From Candidatus Dadabacteria bacterium (GTDB taxonomy: Bacteria > Desulfobacterota_D > UBA1144 > Nemesobacterales > UBA2774), in the NCBI GenBank assembly GCA_003229065.1, contig QIHJ01000393.1, forward strand, positions 1 to 5,554: DNA of 5,554 nucleotides. The letters are read 5' to 3'. The notes under the pieces are model-generated. The model saw only the letters and a program-made list of their open reading frames with translations. It was not told the DNA's origin and did no database searches. Positions 1 to 5,554 of this stretch are shown one piece after another (the first letter of the stretch is position 1; every line of letters begins with the position of its first letter). The position numbers and the translations under genes are program-made.

Positions 1-12
1 GGGTTTCACCAC
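1..12 (-). CDS. Possible 5' end of the gene downstream of tolB (pal candidate), cut by window edge
   Basis: Only three or four codons would be visible, so the product cannot be read. Reading the minus strand past the tolB stop, a GGGGAG Shine-Dalgarno-like motif (plus-strand 17-22) is followed 4 nt later by GTG GTG AAA CCC, which runs off the window. The 4-nt spacing resembles that of tolB and of the small gene at 2172, where 3-4 nt also separate the motif from the start. If GTG at 12 is the start, the gap from tolB is 33 nt, typical of an operon. In many diderms tolB is followed by pal, which encodes the peptidoglycan-associated lipoprotein, so pal is the natural candidate. That identity is inference from synteny only. 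The second GTG (position 9) is an equally possible start. Confidence 0.3.
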
Positions 13-45
13 AAGACTCCCCAATTAACTATCTGCCGGGCGTTA

Positions 46-1305
46 TTATTTACACCAAGTAGGAAACGATTTCCCTCCGCTCTTTCCGAGCTTCCTCTGG
101 TTCTGGCCGTTTAAATACATTATATAGAGGTCTTTAGCGCCGGACCTTGAAGAGCTGAAAGCGATATAATGGCCGTCGGGCGACCAGGCTGGGTTCTCGT
201 TTCTGCCTGAGGCCGAGGTCAGCCTCTCCTGACCCGAGCCGTCGGGATTTATTGTGTATACATTTGCTCCACCTTCTACCTTAACAAATGCGATCTTGTT
301 CACTTCCCTGCTCGGTGACCAATCAGGATCGGTGCTGTACCCGCCCGAGGTTATTTTTCTCAATCCCCTGCCGCTTGCCGTCATGACGTATATCTGGGGT
401 GAGCCCGAGCGGTCCGATACAAACGCTATCATGCCCCCGTCAGGAGACCATGTAGGCGAGACATCGATTGAGCCGTTCCTGGTAAGGTTTACCGCCCCTT
501 TGCCGTTTGCACCCGATACGTAAATATCACCGTTCGCGCTAAAGGCAAGCTGCCTGCCGCTAGGAGACCACGCCGCGCTCTGCTCGAGCTTAAACGCCTT
601 TGTTAGCCTTGTTTCCTTAACGCCGGAGCCAAACGTAATCACATATAAATCCTGGTCCCATACTTTATCCGAGTTAAATACGATCTTATCCCCTGAGGGC
701 GAGCAATGGGGAGACATAATAAGAGAGCTGTGTCTCGTAAGCTGCCTTATATTGAAACCGTCATAGTCCGATATAAATAGGTTTCTCTTACTTCTCCCCC
801 CCTGAACATATGCGATCTTCGATGTAAAGAAACCTTGTTTCCCTGTTATCTGCTTCATTACGAGGTCGGCGAACCTATGGGCAGCCTCCCTCACTTTGCC
901 GGGCGTGGCCTCATACGATCTCCCGAGTATCGCCCGTTCTTCTTTAACGTTAAAGAGCCTTACTGCAAATTTTATCCGGCCCCCGCTCGCCTGATACTGA
1001 CCCGCTACCAGGTAATCTGCTCCAGCGTCGAAATATGACTGAAATCCAATGTTGTTTATATCACCTGAGATTGAAACGCCCGAGCTCACGTCAAAAAGGG
1101 CTGCGTTCTGAAGATCGTTTCCGAGCACCCGGGCAAACTCCTGCGCCGCTTGCTCAGGCGGACCCACACTCGAAAGCTCGGCAATATGCACCGGAAGCTT
1201 CTGTACTATCGGCCCCGTAATATCGGGGAGCTTAATCTGCGAATAGGCAATACCCGAATAAGTTATAAATAGACTTAAGGCAAGAAAGAATATCCTGTAA
1301 ACCAT
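46..1305 (-). CDS. tolB: Tol-Pal system periplasmic beta-propeller protein TolB
   Basis: TolB is the periplasmic component of the Tol-Pal complex, which links the inner membrane, peptidoglycan and outer membrane, helps constrict the envelope at division, and binds the lipoprotein Pal. The protein has 419 residues from the chosen start, close to the usual 420-430. Residues 1-22 form a signal peptide: MVYR, a hydrophobic stretch, then a likely cleavage after AYS (22/23). Residues about 23-150 match the alpha/beta N-terminal domain. From about 155 to the end is a six-bladed propeller of TolB/PD40 repeats, with blade motifs SPHCSP (198-203), SAAWSP (243-248), SPTWSP (283-288), DPDWSP (326-331), NPAWSP (371-376) and a terminal FPTW (414-417). 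The frame opens 12 codons earlier at 1341, but Met at 1305 is preferred: GGAGGG lies just before it and the signal peptide then begins properly. The gene upstream is an HNH nuclease rather than tolA, so a tolQRA set, if present, lies elsewhere. Confidence 0.96.
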   Translation of the reverse strand: MVYRIFFLALSLFITYSGIAYSQIKLPDITGPIVQKLPVHIAELSSVGPPEQAAQEFARVLGNDLQNAALFDVSSGVSISGDINNIGFQSYFDAGADYLVAGQYQASGGRIKFAVRLFNVKEERAILGRSYEATPGKVREAAHRFADLVMKQITGKQGFFTSKIAYVQGGRSKRNLFISDYDGFNIRQLTRHSSLIMSPHCSPSGDKIVFNSDKVWDQDLYVITFGSGVKETRLTKAFKLEQSAAWSPSGRQLAFSANGDIYVSGANGKGAVNLTRNGSIDVSPTWSPDGGMIAFVSDRSGSPQIYVMTASGRGLRKITSGGYSTDPDWSPSREVNKIAFVKVEGGANVYTINPDGSGQERLTSASGRNENPAWSPDGHYIAFSSSRSGAKDLYIMYLNGQNQRKLGKSGGKSFPTWCK

Positions 1306-1308
1306 ATA

Positions 1309-1314
1309 CCCTCC
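1309..1314 (-). promoter_or_regulatory. Ribosome binding site that sets the tolB start
   Basis: The minus strand reads GGAGGG-TAT-ATG. This strong Shine-Dalgarno sits 3 nt before Met at 1305 and lies inside the longer open frame that starts at 1341. It argues that the 12 extra N-terminal codons are not translated. The same arrangement (GGAGGT, 3 nt, ATG) precedes the small gene at 2172, which supports this short spacing as normal for the genome. Confidence 0.7.
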
Positions 1315-1423
1315 GACAATGTAAGTTGATTTGTTAATCAAGTGGTATTGGGAATAAATCTAGCTAATGGGAACAGAAAAAACCAGTATAAATAAAATCC
1401 GAACTTAAAATAATACGCTAAGC

Positions 1424-2023
1424 TTACTCCTCAAGCTCGACGTTCCAGTAGGAAATATCCACGAAATTCAAAAACGGCTCCCACTCCTTATATCTTACAG
1501 CTCTGATATAGATGTTTGAGAACGGGTCCCAGAGCGGCTTCTTGGGCTTTCGGTTCAATTTCATTCTGGACTGTATGGGGGTCCTGCCGCCTTTCTTTCT
1601 GTTACAATCAATACAGCAGCACACCACATTGTCCCAGACACTCTTACCACCCTGGGAACGGGGCACCACGTGGTCGATCGTAAGCTCTGATCTTGAGAAC
1701 TTATTCCTGCAATACTGACATATTCCCCCGTCTCTCCTGAAAATGTTGATACGGTTAAACTTGGCTTCTTTCCTGACGAACCCCTCGTATCTTACGAGCA
1801 GTACCACTCTGGGGGTTATTATAGTGGTGTTTACGGTCCTGATTACGTCTTGGTGTTCTCTGAGTGCAGCTACATCCGCCCAGGACTCAAAATCAAATGT
1901 CTCATAATCACTCCCTACGGCTTTCGCGACACCGCTGTAAAGCATAAGGAAAGCCCTTTTAACACTCGTAATGGTGATGGGAACAAAGTACCGATTTAGT
2001 ACCAAAACCGGGGAGGAGAGCAT
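1424..2023 (-). CDS. HNH endonuclease family protein
   Basis: This 199-residue protein carries a classic zinc-ribbon HNH nuclease core in its second half. Visible residues are the CxxC pair C102/C105, the catalytic-type D117-H118 in TIDHVVPRS, N132 in WDNVV, and a second CxxC (C137/C140) followed by N141, KKGG and RTP (147-149). HNH domains of this kind bind a divalent metal through the His/Asn centre and nick or cut DNA, and the cysteines hold a structural zinc. The N-terminal ~90 residues (opening SSPVLVLNRYF) match the conserved leader of a widespread stand-alone bacterial HNH family whose biological role I do not know. There is no intein, intron, methylase or phage gene beside it, so a restriction or homing role is not supported here. 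It reads toward tolB with a 118-bp gap and diverges from the small gene/lgt cluster. A GAGGGT motif lies 10 nt before the ATG. Family assignment is firm; function is open. Confidence 0.9.
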   Translation of the reverse strand: MLSSPVLVLNRYFVPITITSVKRAFLMLYSGVAKAVGSDYETFDFESWADVAALREHQDVIRTVNTTIITPRVVLLVRYEGFVRKEAKFNRINIFRRDGGICQYCRNKFSRSELTIDHVVPRSQGGKSVWDNVVCCCIDCNRKKGGRTPIQSRMKLNRKPKKPLWDPFSNIYIRAVRYKEWEPFLNFVDISYWNVELEE

Positions 2024-2121
2024 AAAGGAATCTACCCTCTTTTCATTACCACTTCAAGTATATTGTGTTAAAGTTTATTAAGTTATTGCCGGGCATTATC
2101 GTTCTTTAAACCGCCCAATTC

Positions 2122-2151
2122 TTGACTTATATAAACCAGCGTACAAATTAT
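2122..2151 (+). promoter_or_regulatory. Candidate sigma-70-type promoter for the small gene-lgt transcript
   Basis: TTGACT (2122-2127) matches five of six positions of the -35 consensus. AATTAT (2146-2151), 18 bp downstream, matches four of six of the -10 consensus. Transcription would start near 2158, giving a short leader that still includes the GGAGGT at 2163. The position between divergent genes and just upstream of the cluster fits. The -10 is weak and AT-rich alternatives overlap it, so this is only a candidate. Confidence 0.35.
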
Positions 2152-2162
2152 AAGGAAGCAAT

Positions 2163-2168
2163 GGAGGT
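2163..2168 (+). promoter_or_regulatory. Ribosome binding site of the 49-codon gene
   Basis: GGAGGT is a near-perfect anti-Shine-Dalgarno match and lies 3 nt before ATG at 2172. It is one of the strongest ribosome sites in the window and is the main direct evidence that the short frame downstream is translated. An ATG at 2161 overlaps this region but leads only to a 12-codon frame. Confidence 0.7.
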
Positions 2169-2171
2169 ATT

Positions 2172-2321
2172 ATGCAAACATTATTTAGCGGATTTATAAT
2201 ACAGCTAATATTCTCGGGACTACTTTTTGTACTCCTGATATACTTCGTATTGAAGAACGCTAAACTCAAAAAGGAGATCGATCGAGCCGCATCTGCGTCT
2301 AACGATCAAGAGGACAAATAA
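2172..2321 (+). CDS. Small single-pass membrane protein, hypothetical, coupled to lgt
   Basis: This is a 49-codon gene (ATG to TAA) that size cut-offs would easily miss. I do not recognise the product. Residues about 4-26 are strongly hydrophobic (rich in Phe, Ile, Leu) and form one membrane span. The remainder is a short charged tail beginning KNAKLKKEID and ending in Asn, Asp, Gln, Glu and Lys, probably cytoplasmic by the positive-inside rule. Support for its being real: a near-perfect GGAGGT site, and its stop codon ends at 2321 with the lgt ATG at 2322, so the genes abut with no spacer. The lgt ribosome site lies inside its last codons, which predicts translational coupling. The layout (short N-terminus, one span, basic juxtamembrane patch) resembles small assembly factors such as CcmD or CcoQ, but no cytochrome genes are present, so I assign no function. 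Confidence 0.75.
   Translation: MQTLFSGFIIQLIFSGLLFVLLIYFVLKNAKLKKEIDRAASASNDQEDK
2308..2314 (+). promoter_or_regulatory. lgt ribosome binding site embedded in the upstream gene
   Basis: AAGAGGA lies 7 nt before the lgt ATG and inside the codons for the last residues (Gln-Glu-Asp) of the 49-residue protein. Ribosomes finishing the small gene would uncover or re-initiate at this site, so lgt output is probably tied to translation of the small gene. Confidence 0.6.
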
Positions 2322-3125
2322 ATGTATCCTGAAATAATAAGCGTTGGCGGGTTCACTATCTCATCTTTCGGCCTTATGATAGCCGTCTGCTTCATCGTAG
2401 GCTACTGGCTAATAATGTCCGAGGCCAAAAGAAAGAATCTCGATGACAAGCTCATAAGCAATATGTTTCTCGCCGCTATGATTGGAGGCATCGCAGGGGC
2501 AAAAGTTCTATATATATTTGAAAACGTACCGTTATCCGAAATATTAAGCGACCCCCTAACCCACCTTCTATCAAGAGGTGGGCTTACATTTTACGGCGGA
2601 TTTATCGGAGCGATTGTTCTTGTCTGGACAATGGCGTACAGAAACAAGATAAGCATGTGGGTAATTGGAGACATGGCCTCTCCTGCTCTTGCCCTTGCTT
2701 ACTCCATAGGAAGAGTGGGCTGCCTCCTCGTAGGGGACGATTATGGCGTCCCGTCCAACCTCCCATGGGCTATGGCATTCCCTAAGGGACTACCTCCGAC
2801 AGATATACCCGTACACCCGACACAGCTCTATGAAATAATCATAATGTTCATAGCGTTCCTGTTCATATGGAGAATCAGGACTTTACCAAGGGCCGCTGGC
2901 TGGCTCTTCTCCATTTACCTGATTATAGCGGGCGCTGAGAGGTTCTTTATAGAGTTCGTAAGAAGCACCACACCTAGCCCAATTCCAAATATGTCAGTAG
3001 CCCAGGTTACAGCTATCTTATTAATTATAGCGGGCGCGCTCAAGCTCTACATGATTTACGCCTCCGGAGAAACCCGAGACAACACCTCGGGCGGAAAGAA
3101 AATGCCGAGAAAGAAAAAAGCTTAA
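2322..3125 (+). CDS. lgt: Phosphatidylglycerol-prolipoprotein diacylglyceryl transferase
   Basis: Lgt is an inner-membrane enzyme that moves the diacylglyceryl group of phosphatidylglycerol onto the lipobox cysteine of prolipoproteins, the first step of lipoprotein maturation. The 267-residue length is normal and several hydrophobic spans are evident. Recognisable motifs in order: GLTFYGG (87-93), the signature GRVGC (130-134) followed by GDDYG (138-142), HPTQLYE (165-171), and ERFFIEFVR (206-214). R131, R207 and E211 correspond to E. coli residues I recall as essential (R143, R239, E243). Three signature positions differ from E. coli: Tyr91 where E. coli has His (H103), Cys134 for Asn146, and Asp139 for Glu151. 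Such changes occur in other phyla, so activity is still expected. The C-terminus ends in a basic tail (PRKKK). It starts on the base after the upstream stop, and lnt follows 87 bp downstream. Confidence 0.95.
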   Translation: MYPEIISVGGFTISSFGLMIAVCFIVGYWLIMSEAKRKNLDDKLISNMFLAAMIGGIAGAKVLYIFENVPLSEILSDPLTHLLSRGGLTFYGGFIGAIVLVWTMAYRNKISMWVIGDMASPALALAYSIGRVGCLLVGDDYGVPSNLPWAMAFPKGLPPTDIPVHPTQLYEIIIMFIAFLFIWRIRTLPRAAGWLFSIYLIIAGAERFFIEFVRSTTPSPIPNMSVAQVTAILLIIAGALKLYMIYASGETRDNTSGGKKMPRKKKA

Positions 3126-3150
3126 GTGTTCGCAGCGCTCCCTTGCTTAG

Positions 3151-3184
3151 ACTAATCCTTCACATGCACTAATCTTTTACATAC
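3151..3184 (+). repeat. Two tandem 17-bp direct repeats in the lgt-lnt gap
   Basis: Units 3151-3167 and 3168-3184 share 14 of 17 bases (consensus ACTAATCYTTYACATRC), and all three differences are transitions. The nine-base core ATCTTTTAC of the second unit occurs again at 3199-3207, just before the lnt start, in a degenerate third copy (3195-3211, 11 of 17 identical to unit 2). The repeats lie wholly in noncoding DNA. They could be binding sites for a regulator of lnt or simply a slippage product; nothing seen distinguishes the two. Confidence 0.6.
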
Positions 3185-3212
3185 AGTTGGGCTTAGGTAT
3201 CTTTTACGCTCA

Positions 3213-4775
3213 ATGTCCACTATAAAAAAGCACGACTTGGCGCTCAGCGCCCTCACCGGCGTTATATACCCGCTCACTTTCATGATCCCCTACACCGGGA
3301 TCCTATCGTTCGTTCTGCTCGTACCGCTATTTTGGGCTATTGAAAAAAAATCAGCCGGCGACTCATTCAAGCTTGGTCTTTTGGCAGGCCTGTTAGCAAA
3401 CTTTATCGGCACGTACTGGCTCGTAGGCACCCTAGGCAGGTTCGGCGGCTTCCCGATCGTTATTAGTTTCTTATTTATAGCCCTCTTGAGCGCATACGCA
3501 GGGCTTTCCTTCGGGCTGTTTTCATATATAAGCTCGAGGCTCCGCTTCTTTAAAAAATCGGGGTTACTGGCGGTGATACTAGTTGCGTCTGTCTGGACGA
3601 CTGTTGAGTACTTTTTTCCGTTCCTGTTCCCTTACGGTATTTCAAACGCGCTTACCGACTATATCGGCGTGATTCAGATATTTGATCTGTTCGGCGTATA
3701 CGCTCTTAGCTTTATTATCGTTATCGTAAATTTGTCCGTTATGAGAGTTATTAAGAGCGTAATCGAGAAATCACCAAAGCCAACTGCCGAGGTTGCGCTA
3801 TCAATTGCCCTTATAGCAGCCACGCTTCTGTACGGACAATTCAGGATAAGCGAGGTTGACAGCGAGGTAGCTCAGGCCCAAAAGCTAAAGGTCGGCATGG
3901 TACAGGCCAACTTCGACTTTCTTCAGAAGACAGAGAACCTAGAAGAAATAGTAACCGACCGGCATAAAGAGATGTCACAGGAGCTTCATTCAGTCGATCT
4001 CATTATATGGCCCGAGACCGCACTTCAAGCTTGGTTTTCAAACGATTCCGATTATCTCTTTGTAAGAGATGAGGCAGGTGTCCCGAATATCGAAGGGAAA
4101 TATTTCCTTGTAGGAGGCATGTCCTATACTCCTAAAGGCCCCGACGCGGAAATACTCACGGACGAGAATCTGATAAAATACAACACCGCGTTTCTGACCG
4201 ACTCAGACAGCCTTATTCTCGGGCGTTACCACAAGATAAAGCTTCTTCTTTTCGGAGAGTATCTTCCATTATCAAAATACATACCCTCTATCAAAAATTT
4301 TAGCCCCGCATCTGGTGATTTTACTCCGGGCAGTGAGCTCGTGCTATTTGAAATAAAAGAAAAGAACATAAAGATCGCCCCCATTATTTGCTATGAAGAC
4401 ATAATCCCCTCATTCAGCAGACAATTCGTAGACAAAGGTGCAAATCTTATAGTCAATATAACAAACGACGCGTGGTTCGGCAGGACTACAGCGCCTTACC
4501 AACATCTAGTAGTTTCCATCCCCAGAGCGGTCGAGACCAGAAGATACTTACTCCGGTCGACAAACACCGGAATCAGCGCTATCATCGACCCTGTGGGAAG
4601 AGTGGTATCCAAAACGGACATATTCGTTCAGACTAATCTAATAGGTGAAGTAGGTATTATGGATGGAGAGAAAACTCTCTACACTAAAATTGGAGACGTT
4701 TTTCCTATAGCCTGCCTGATTTTCTGGGTCGGATTCGCCGCTTCTGACAAACTAAGAGGAAAGAATATCTCCTAG
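3213..4775 (+). CDS. lnt: Apolipoprotein N-acyltransferase
   Basis: Lnt is an inner-membrane enzyme that transfers an acyl chain from a phospholipid to the amino group of the diacylglyceryl-cysteine, completing the triacylated lipoprotein. The protein has 520 residues, normal for the family. Residues about 7-210 hold the multi-span membrane domain. Residues about 225-480 are a periplasmic nitrilase-type domain, and a final span lies near 495-511. The Glu-Lys-Cys triad is intact: E268 in WPETAL, K341 in YHKIK, and C393 in IICYED. FGEY (347-350) supplies the conserved second glutamate, and the NDAWFG motif (418-423) is present. The usual LVPFGE is LLLFGE here, a minor change. No good Shine-Dalgarno precedes ATG 3213 (nearest AGGT is 14 nt away) and no in-frame start lies upstream nearby. 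The start is kept because the first span begins right after it. The 3' end overlaps the convergent hisC-like gene by 24 bp. Confidence 0.95.
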   Translation: MSTIKKHDLALSALTGVIYPLTFMIPYTGILSFVLLVPLFWAIEKKSAGDSFKLGLLAGLLANFIGTYWLVGTLGRFGGFPIVISFLFIALLSAYAGLSFGLFSYISSRLRFFKKSGLLAVILVASVWTTVEYFFPFLFPYGISNALTDYIGVIQIFDLFGVYALSFIIVIVNLSVMRVIKSVIEKSPKPTAEVALSIALIAATLLYGQFRISEVDSEVAQAQKLKVGMVQANFDFLQKTENLEEIVTDRHKEMSQELHSVDLIIWPETALQAWFSNDSDYLFVRDEAGVPNIEGKYFLVGGMSYTPKGPDAEILTDENLIKYNTAFLTDSDSLILGRYHKIKLLLFGEYLPLSKYIPSIKNFSPASGDFTPGSELVLFEIKEKNIKIAPIICYEDIIPSFSRQFVDKGANLIVNITNDAWFGRTTAPYQHLVVSIPRAVETRRYLLRSTNTGISAIIDPVGRVVSKTDIFVQTNLIGEVGIMDGEKTLYTKIGDVFPIACLIFWVGFAASDKLRGKNIS

Positions 4776-5554
4776 AGCTTCAATAAAAGCGTTATTTTCT
4801 TCAGGTGTTCCTATAGTTACCCGCATACAGTGCTCCAGCCTACCGGGCTTATTAAAGTTTCTGATCAGTATGTCCCTATCCACAAGCTCGCGAAACACAC
4901 GGTCTGCGTCCCCTACCCTGAATAGAATAAAGTTTGCATTACTGGGAAATAGCTCGATTCCCTGAAGTGGTTTCAGCTCACCGAACACCCTGTCCCTCTC
5001 CTTCACGATTAGCTGTATGTTCTCGGATACGAATTGGTGGTTTTCGAGCACCAGCTCTGCCGCCGCCTGGCTTAAAGAATTTATATTGTATGGGTAACGC
5101 ACCTTATTAAGCTCCCTCACTAGATCGGGGTTTGCGTACAGCATCCCGAGCCTCAGCCCCGCAAACCCTACTTTAGAGAGCGTCCTCATGATTACGAGGT
5201 TCTCGCTCTTCACAAGTTGGGGCATAAACGTATACCCGCTGAAATCAGAATATGCCTCATCAACCACAACAATCCCCTCTGCCGTCTCAATTATGCTTTT
5301 AATCTTGTCCTCTGAATAAACATTCCCTGTCGGGTTATTGGGGGAGGCAAGAAATATCAGATCAGGGTCTGAATTTTCTATTATTGCGAGAGTGCTCTCA
5401 AGATCGATATCAAAATTATGGTCTAAGGGCACTTCAATAACTTCAGCGCCCATTGCCTTTGCCGTAAGACCGTACATCGAAAATGTGGGCGTTGGATAGA
5501 GCACTCGCCCTGTCGAGCCTGTGCAGGTCTCAACGAGTATCCCTATAAGCTCGT
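4752..5554 (-). CDS. hisC: Histidinol-phosphate aminotransferase, 5' end outside the window
   Basis: This is a PLP-dependent class I/II (fold-type I) aminotransferase; the HisC enzyme makes histidinol phosphate from imidazole-acetol phosphate using glutamate. About 267 residues are visible. Numbered from the first complete codon at 5552, motifs are VLYPTPTFSMYG (17-28), SPNNPTG (70-76), VDEAYSDF (97-104), the PLP-binding lysine in RTLSK (K127), GLRLG (132-136) and the substrate-carboxylate arginine in MRVTIGTPEEN (R244). The frame stays open to the edge: codons above 5504 read ELIGILVETCTGSTGR, matching the family. The GTG at 5504 is therefore an internal valine, not the start. Roughly 80-95 N-terminal residues are missing by comparison with a 350-360-residue family. 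Aromatic-amino-acid or other HisC-like paralogues cannot be excluded from this part alone. No other his gene is in view. Confidence 0.88.
   Translation of the reverse strand, partial: ELIGILVETCTGSTGRVLYPTPTFSMYGLTAKAMGAEVIEVPLDHNFDIDLESTLAIIENSDPDLIFLASPNNPTGNVYSEDKIKSIIETAEGIVVVDEAYSDFSGYTFMPQLVKSENLVIMRTLSKVGFAGLRLGMLYANPDLVRELNKVRYPYNINSLSQAAAELVLENHQFVSENIQLIVKERDRVFGELKPLQGIELFPSNANFILFRVGDADRVFRELVDRDILIRNFNKPGRLEHCMRVTIGTPEENNAFIEALGDILSS

Noticed and set aside
254..523. 89-codon plus-strand open frame inside tolB
   Set aside because: It is antisense to the well-supported TolB propeller, has no convincing ribosome site and its translation matches no family I know.
835..1220. Two plus-strand open frames (835-1038 and 1035-1220) opposite tolB
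   Set aside because: Both are shadows of the tolB coding strand; the second has a low-complexity Arg/Ala/Pro-rich translation and neither has domain features.
1385..1390. TATACT on the minus strand upstream of tolB as a -10 box
   Set aside because: It matches five of six consensus positions, but no acceptable -35 lies 16-18 bp upstream and the region is AT-rich, so such hexamers are expected by chance.
1512..1718. 68-codon plus-strand open frame opposite the HNH gene
   Set aside because: It lies antisense to the HNH catalytic core, whose motifs prove the other strand is coding.
2057..2062. TATACT on the minus strand 33 nt before the HNH start as a -10 box
   Set aside because: The placement is reasonable, but the hexamer at the -35 position (TAACTT) barely resembles the consensus, so I did not call a promoter.
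2091..2116. GGGC/GCCC inverted repeat in the divergent intergenic region
   Set aside because: The stem is only 4 bp with an 18-nt loop and no T-run follows, so it is neither a credible terminator nor an operator.
3073..3091. CCCGAG/CTCGGG hairpin near the 3' end of lgt as a terminator
   Set aside because: The 6-bp stem with a 7-nt loop lies inside the lgt coding region and is followed by an A-rich rather than T-rich stretch on the plus strand.
1..5554. CRISPR array, transposon, prophage, tRNA/rRNA or toxin-antitoxin module
   Set aside because: No regularly spaced repeats, transposase or integrase motifs, RNA-gene sequences or paired small toxin/antitoxin frames were seen; the only small gene is a membrane protein tied to lgt.

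Overview
The window comes from a diderm (Gram-negative) bacterium. It encodes periplasmic TolB of the Tol-Pal envelope system and apolipoprotein N-acyltransferase (Lnt), both hallmarks of cells with an outer membrane. Base composition is intermediate, a little under half G+C by eye. Genes use strong purine-rich ribosome binding sites. The Lgt active-site variants (FYGG, GRVGC) remind me of deltaproteobacterial-grade or related uncultured lineages, but that is an impression, not a placement.

Layout, left to right. On the minus strand lie tolB (46-1305) and, upstream of it, a stand-alone HNH endonuclease gene (1424-2023). The extreme left edge holds what may be the first codons of the gene after tolB. 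A 148-bp divergent intergenic region (2024-2171) separates these from a plus-strand lipoprotein-maturation cluster: a 49-codon single-pass membrane protein (2172-2321), lgt starting on the very next base (2322-3125), and lnt (3213-4775). On the minus strand at the right edge is the 3' part of a histidinol-phosphate aminotransferase gene (hisC-like, 4752 to beyond 5554). It converges on lnt and overlaps it by 24 bp.

Functional reading. Lgt catalyses the first step of bacterial lipoprotein maturation (diacylglyceryl transfer to the lipobox cysteine) and Lnt the last (N-acylation of that cysteine). The signal peptidase LspA, which acts between them, is not in the window. TolB works with the lipoprotein Pal, so most of the window concerns envelope biogenesis. 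HNH and HisC have no evident link to that theme.

No CRISPR array, transposon, phage gene, tRNA or rRNA is visible, and no gene looks broken. I do not see a convincing new multi-gene system. The items most worth a second look are the unannotated-size small membrane protein joined to lgt, the residue changes in the Lgt active-site motifs, the missing Shine-Dalgarno and tandem 17-mers before lnt, and the lnt/hisC 3' overlap.
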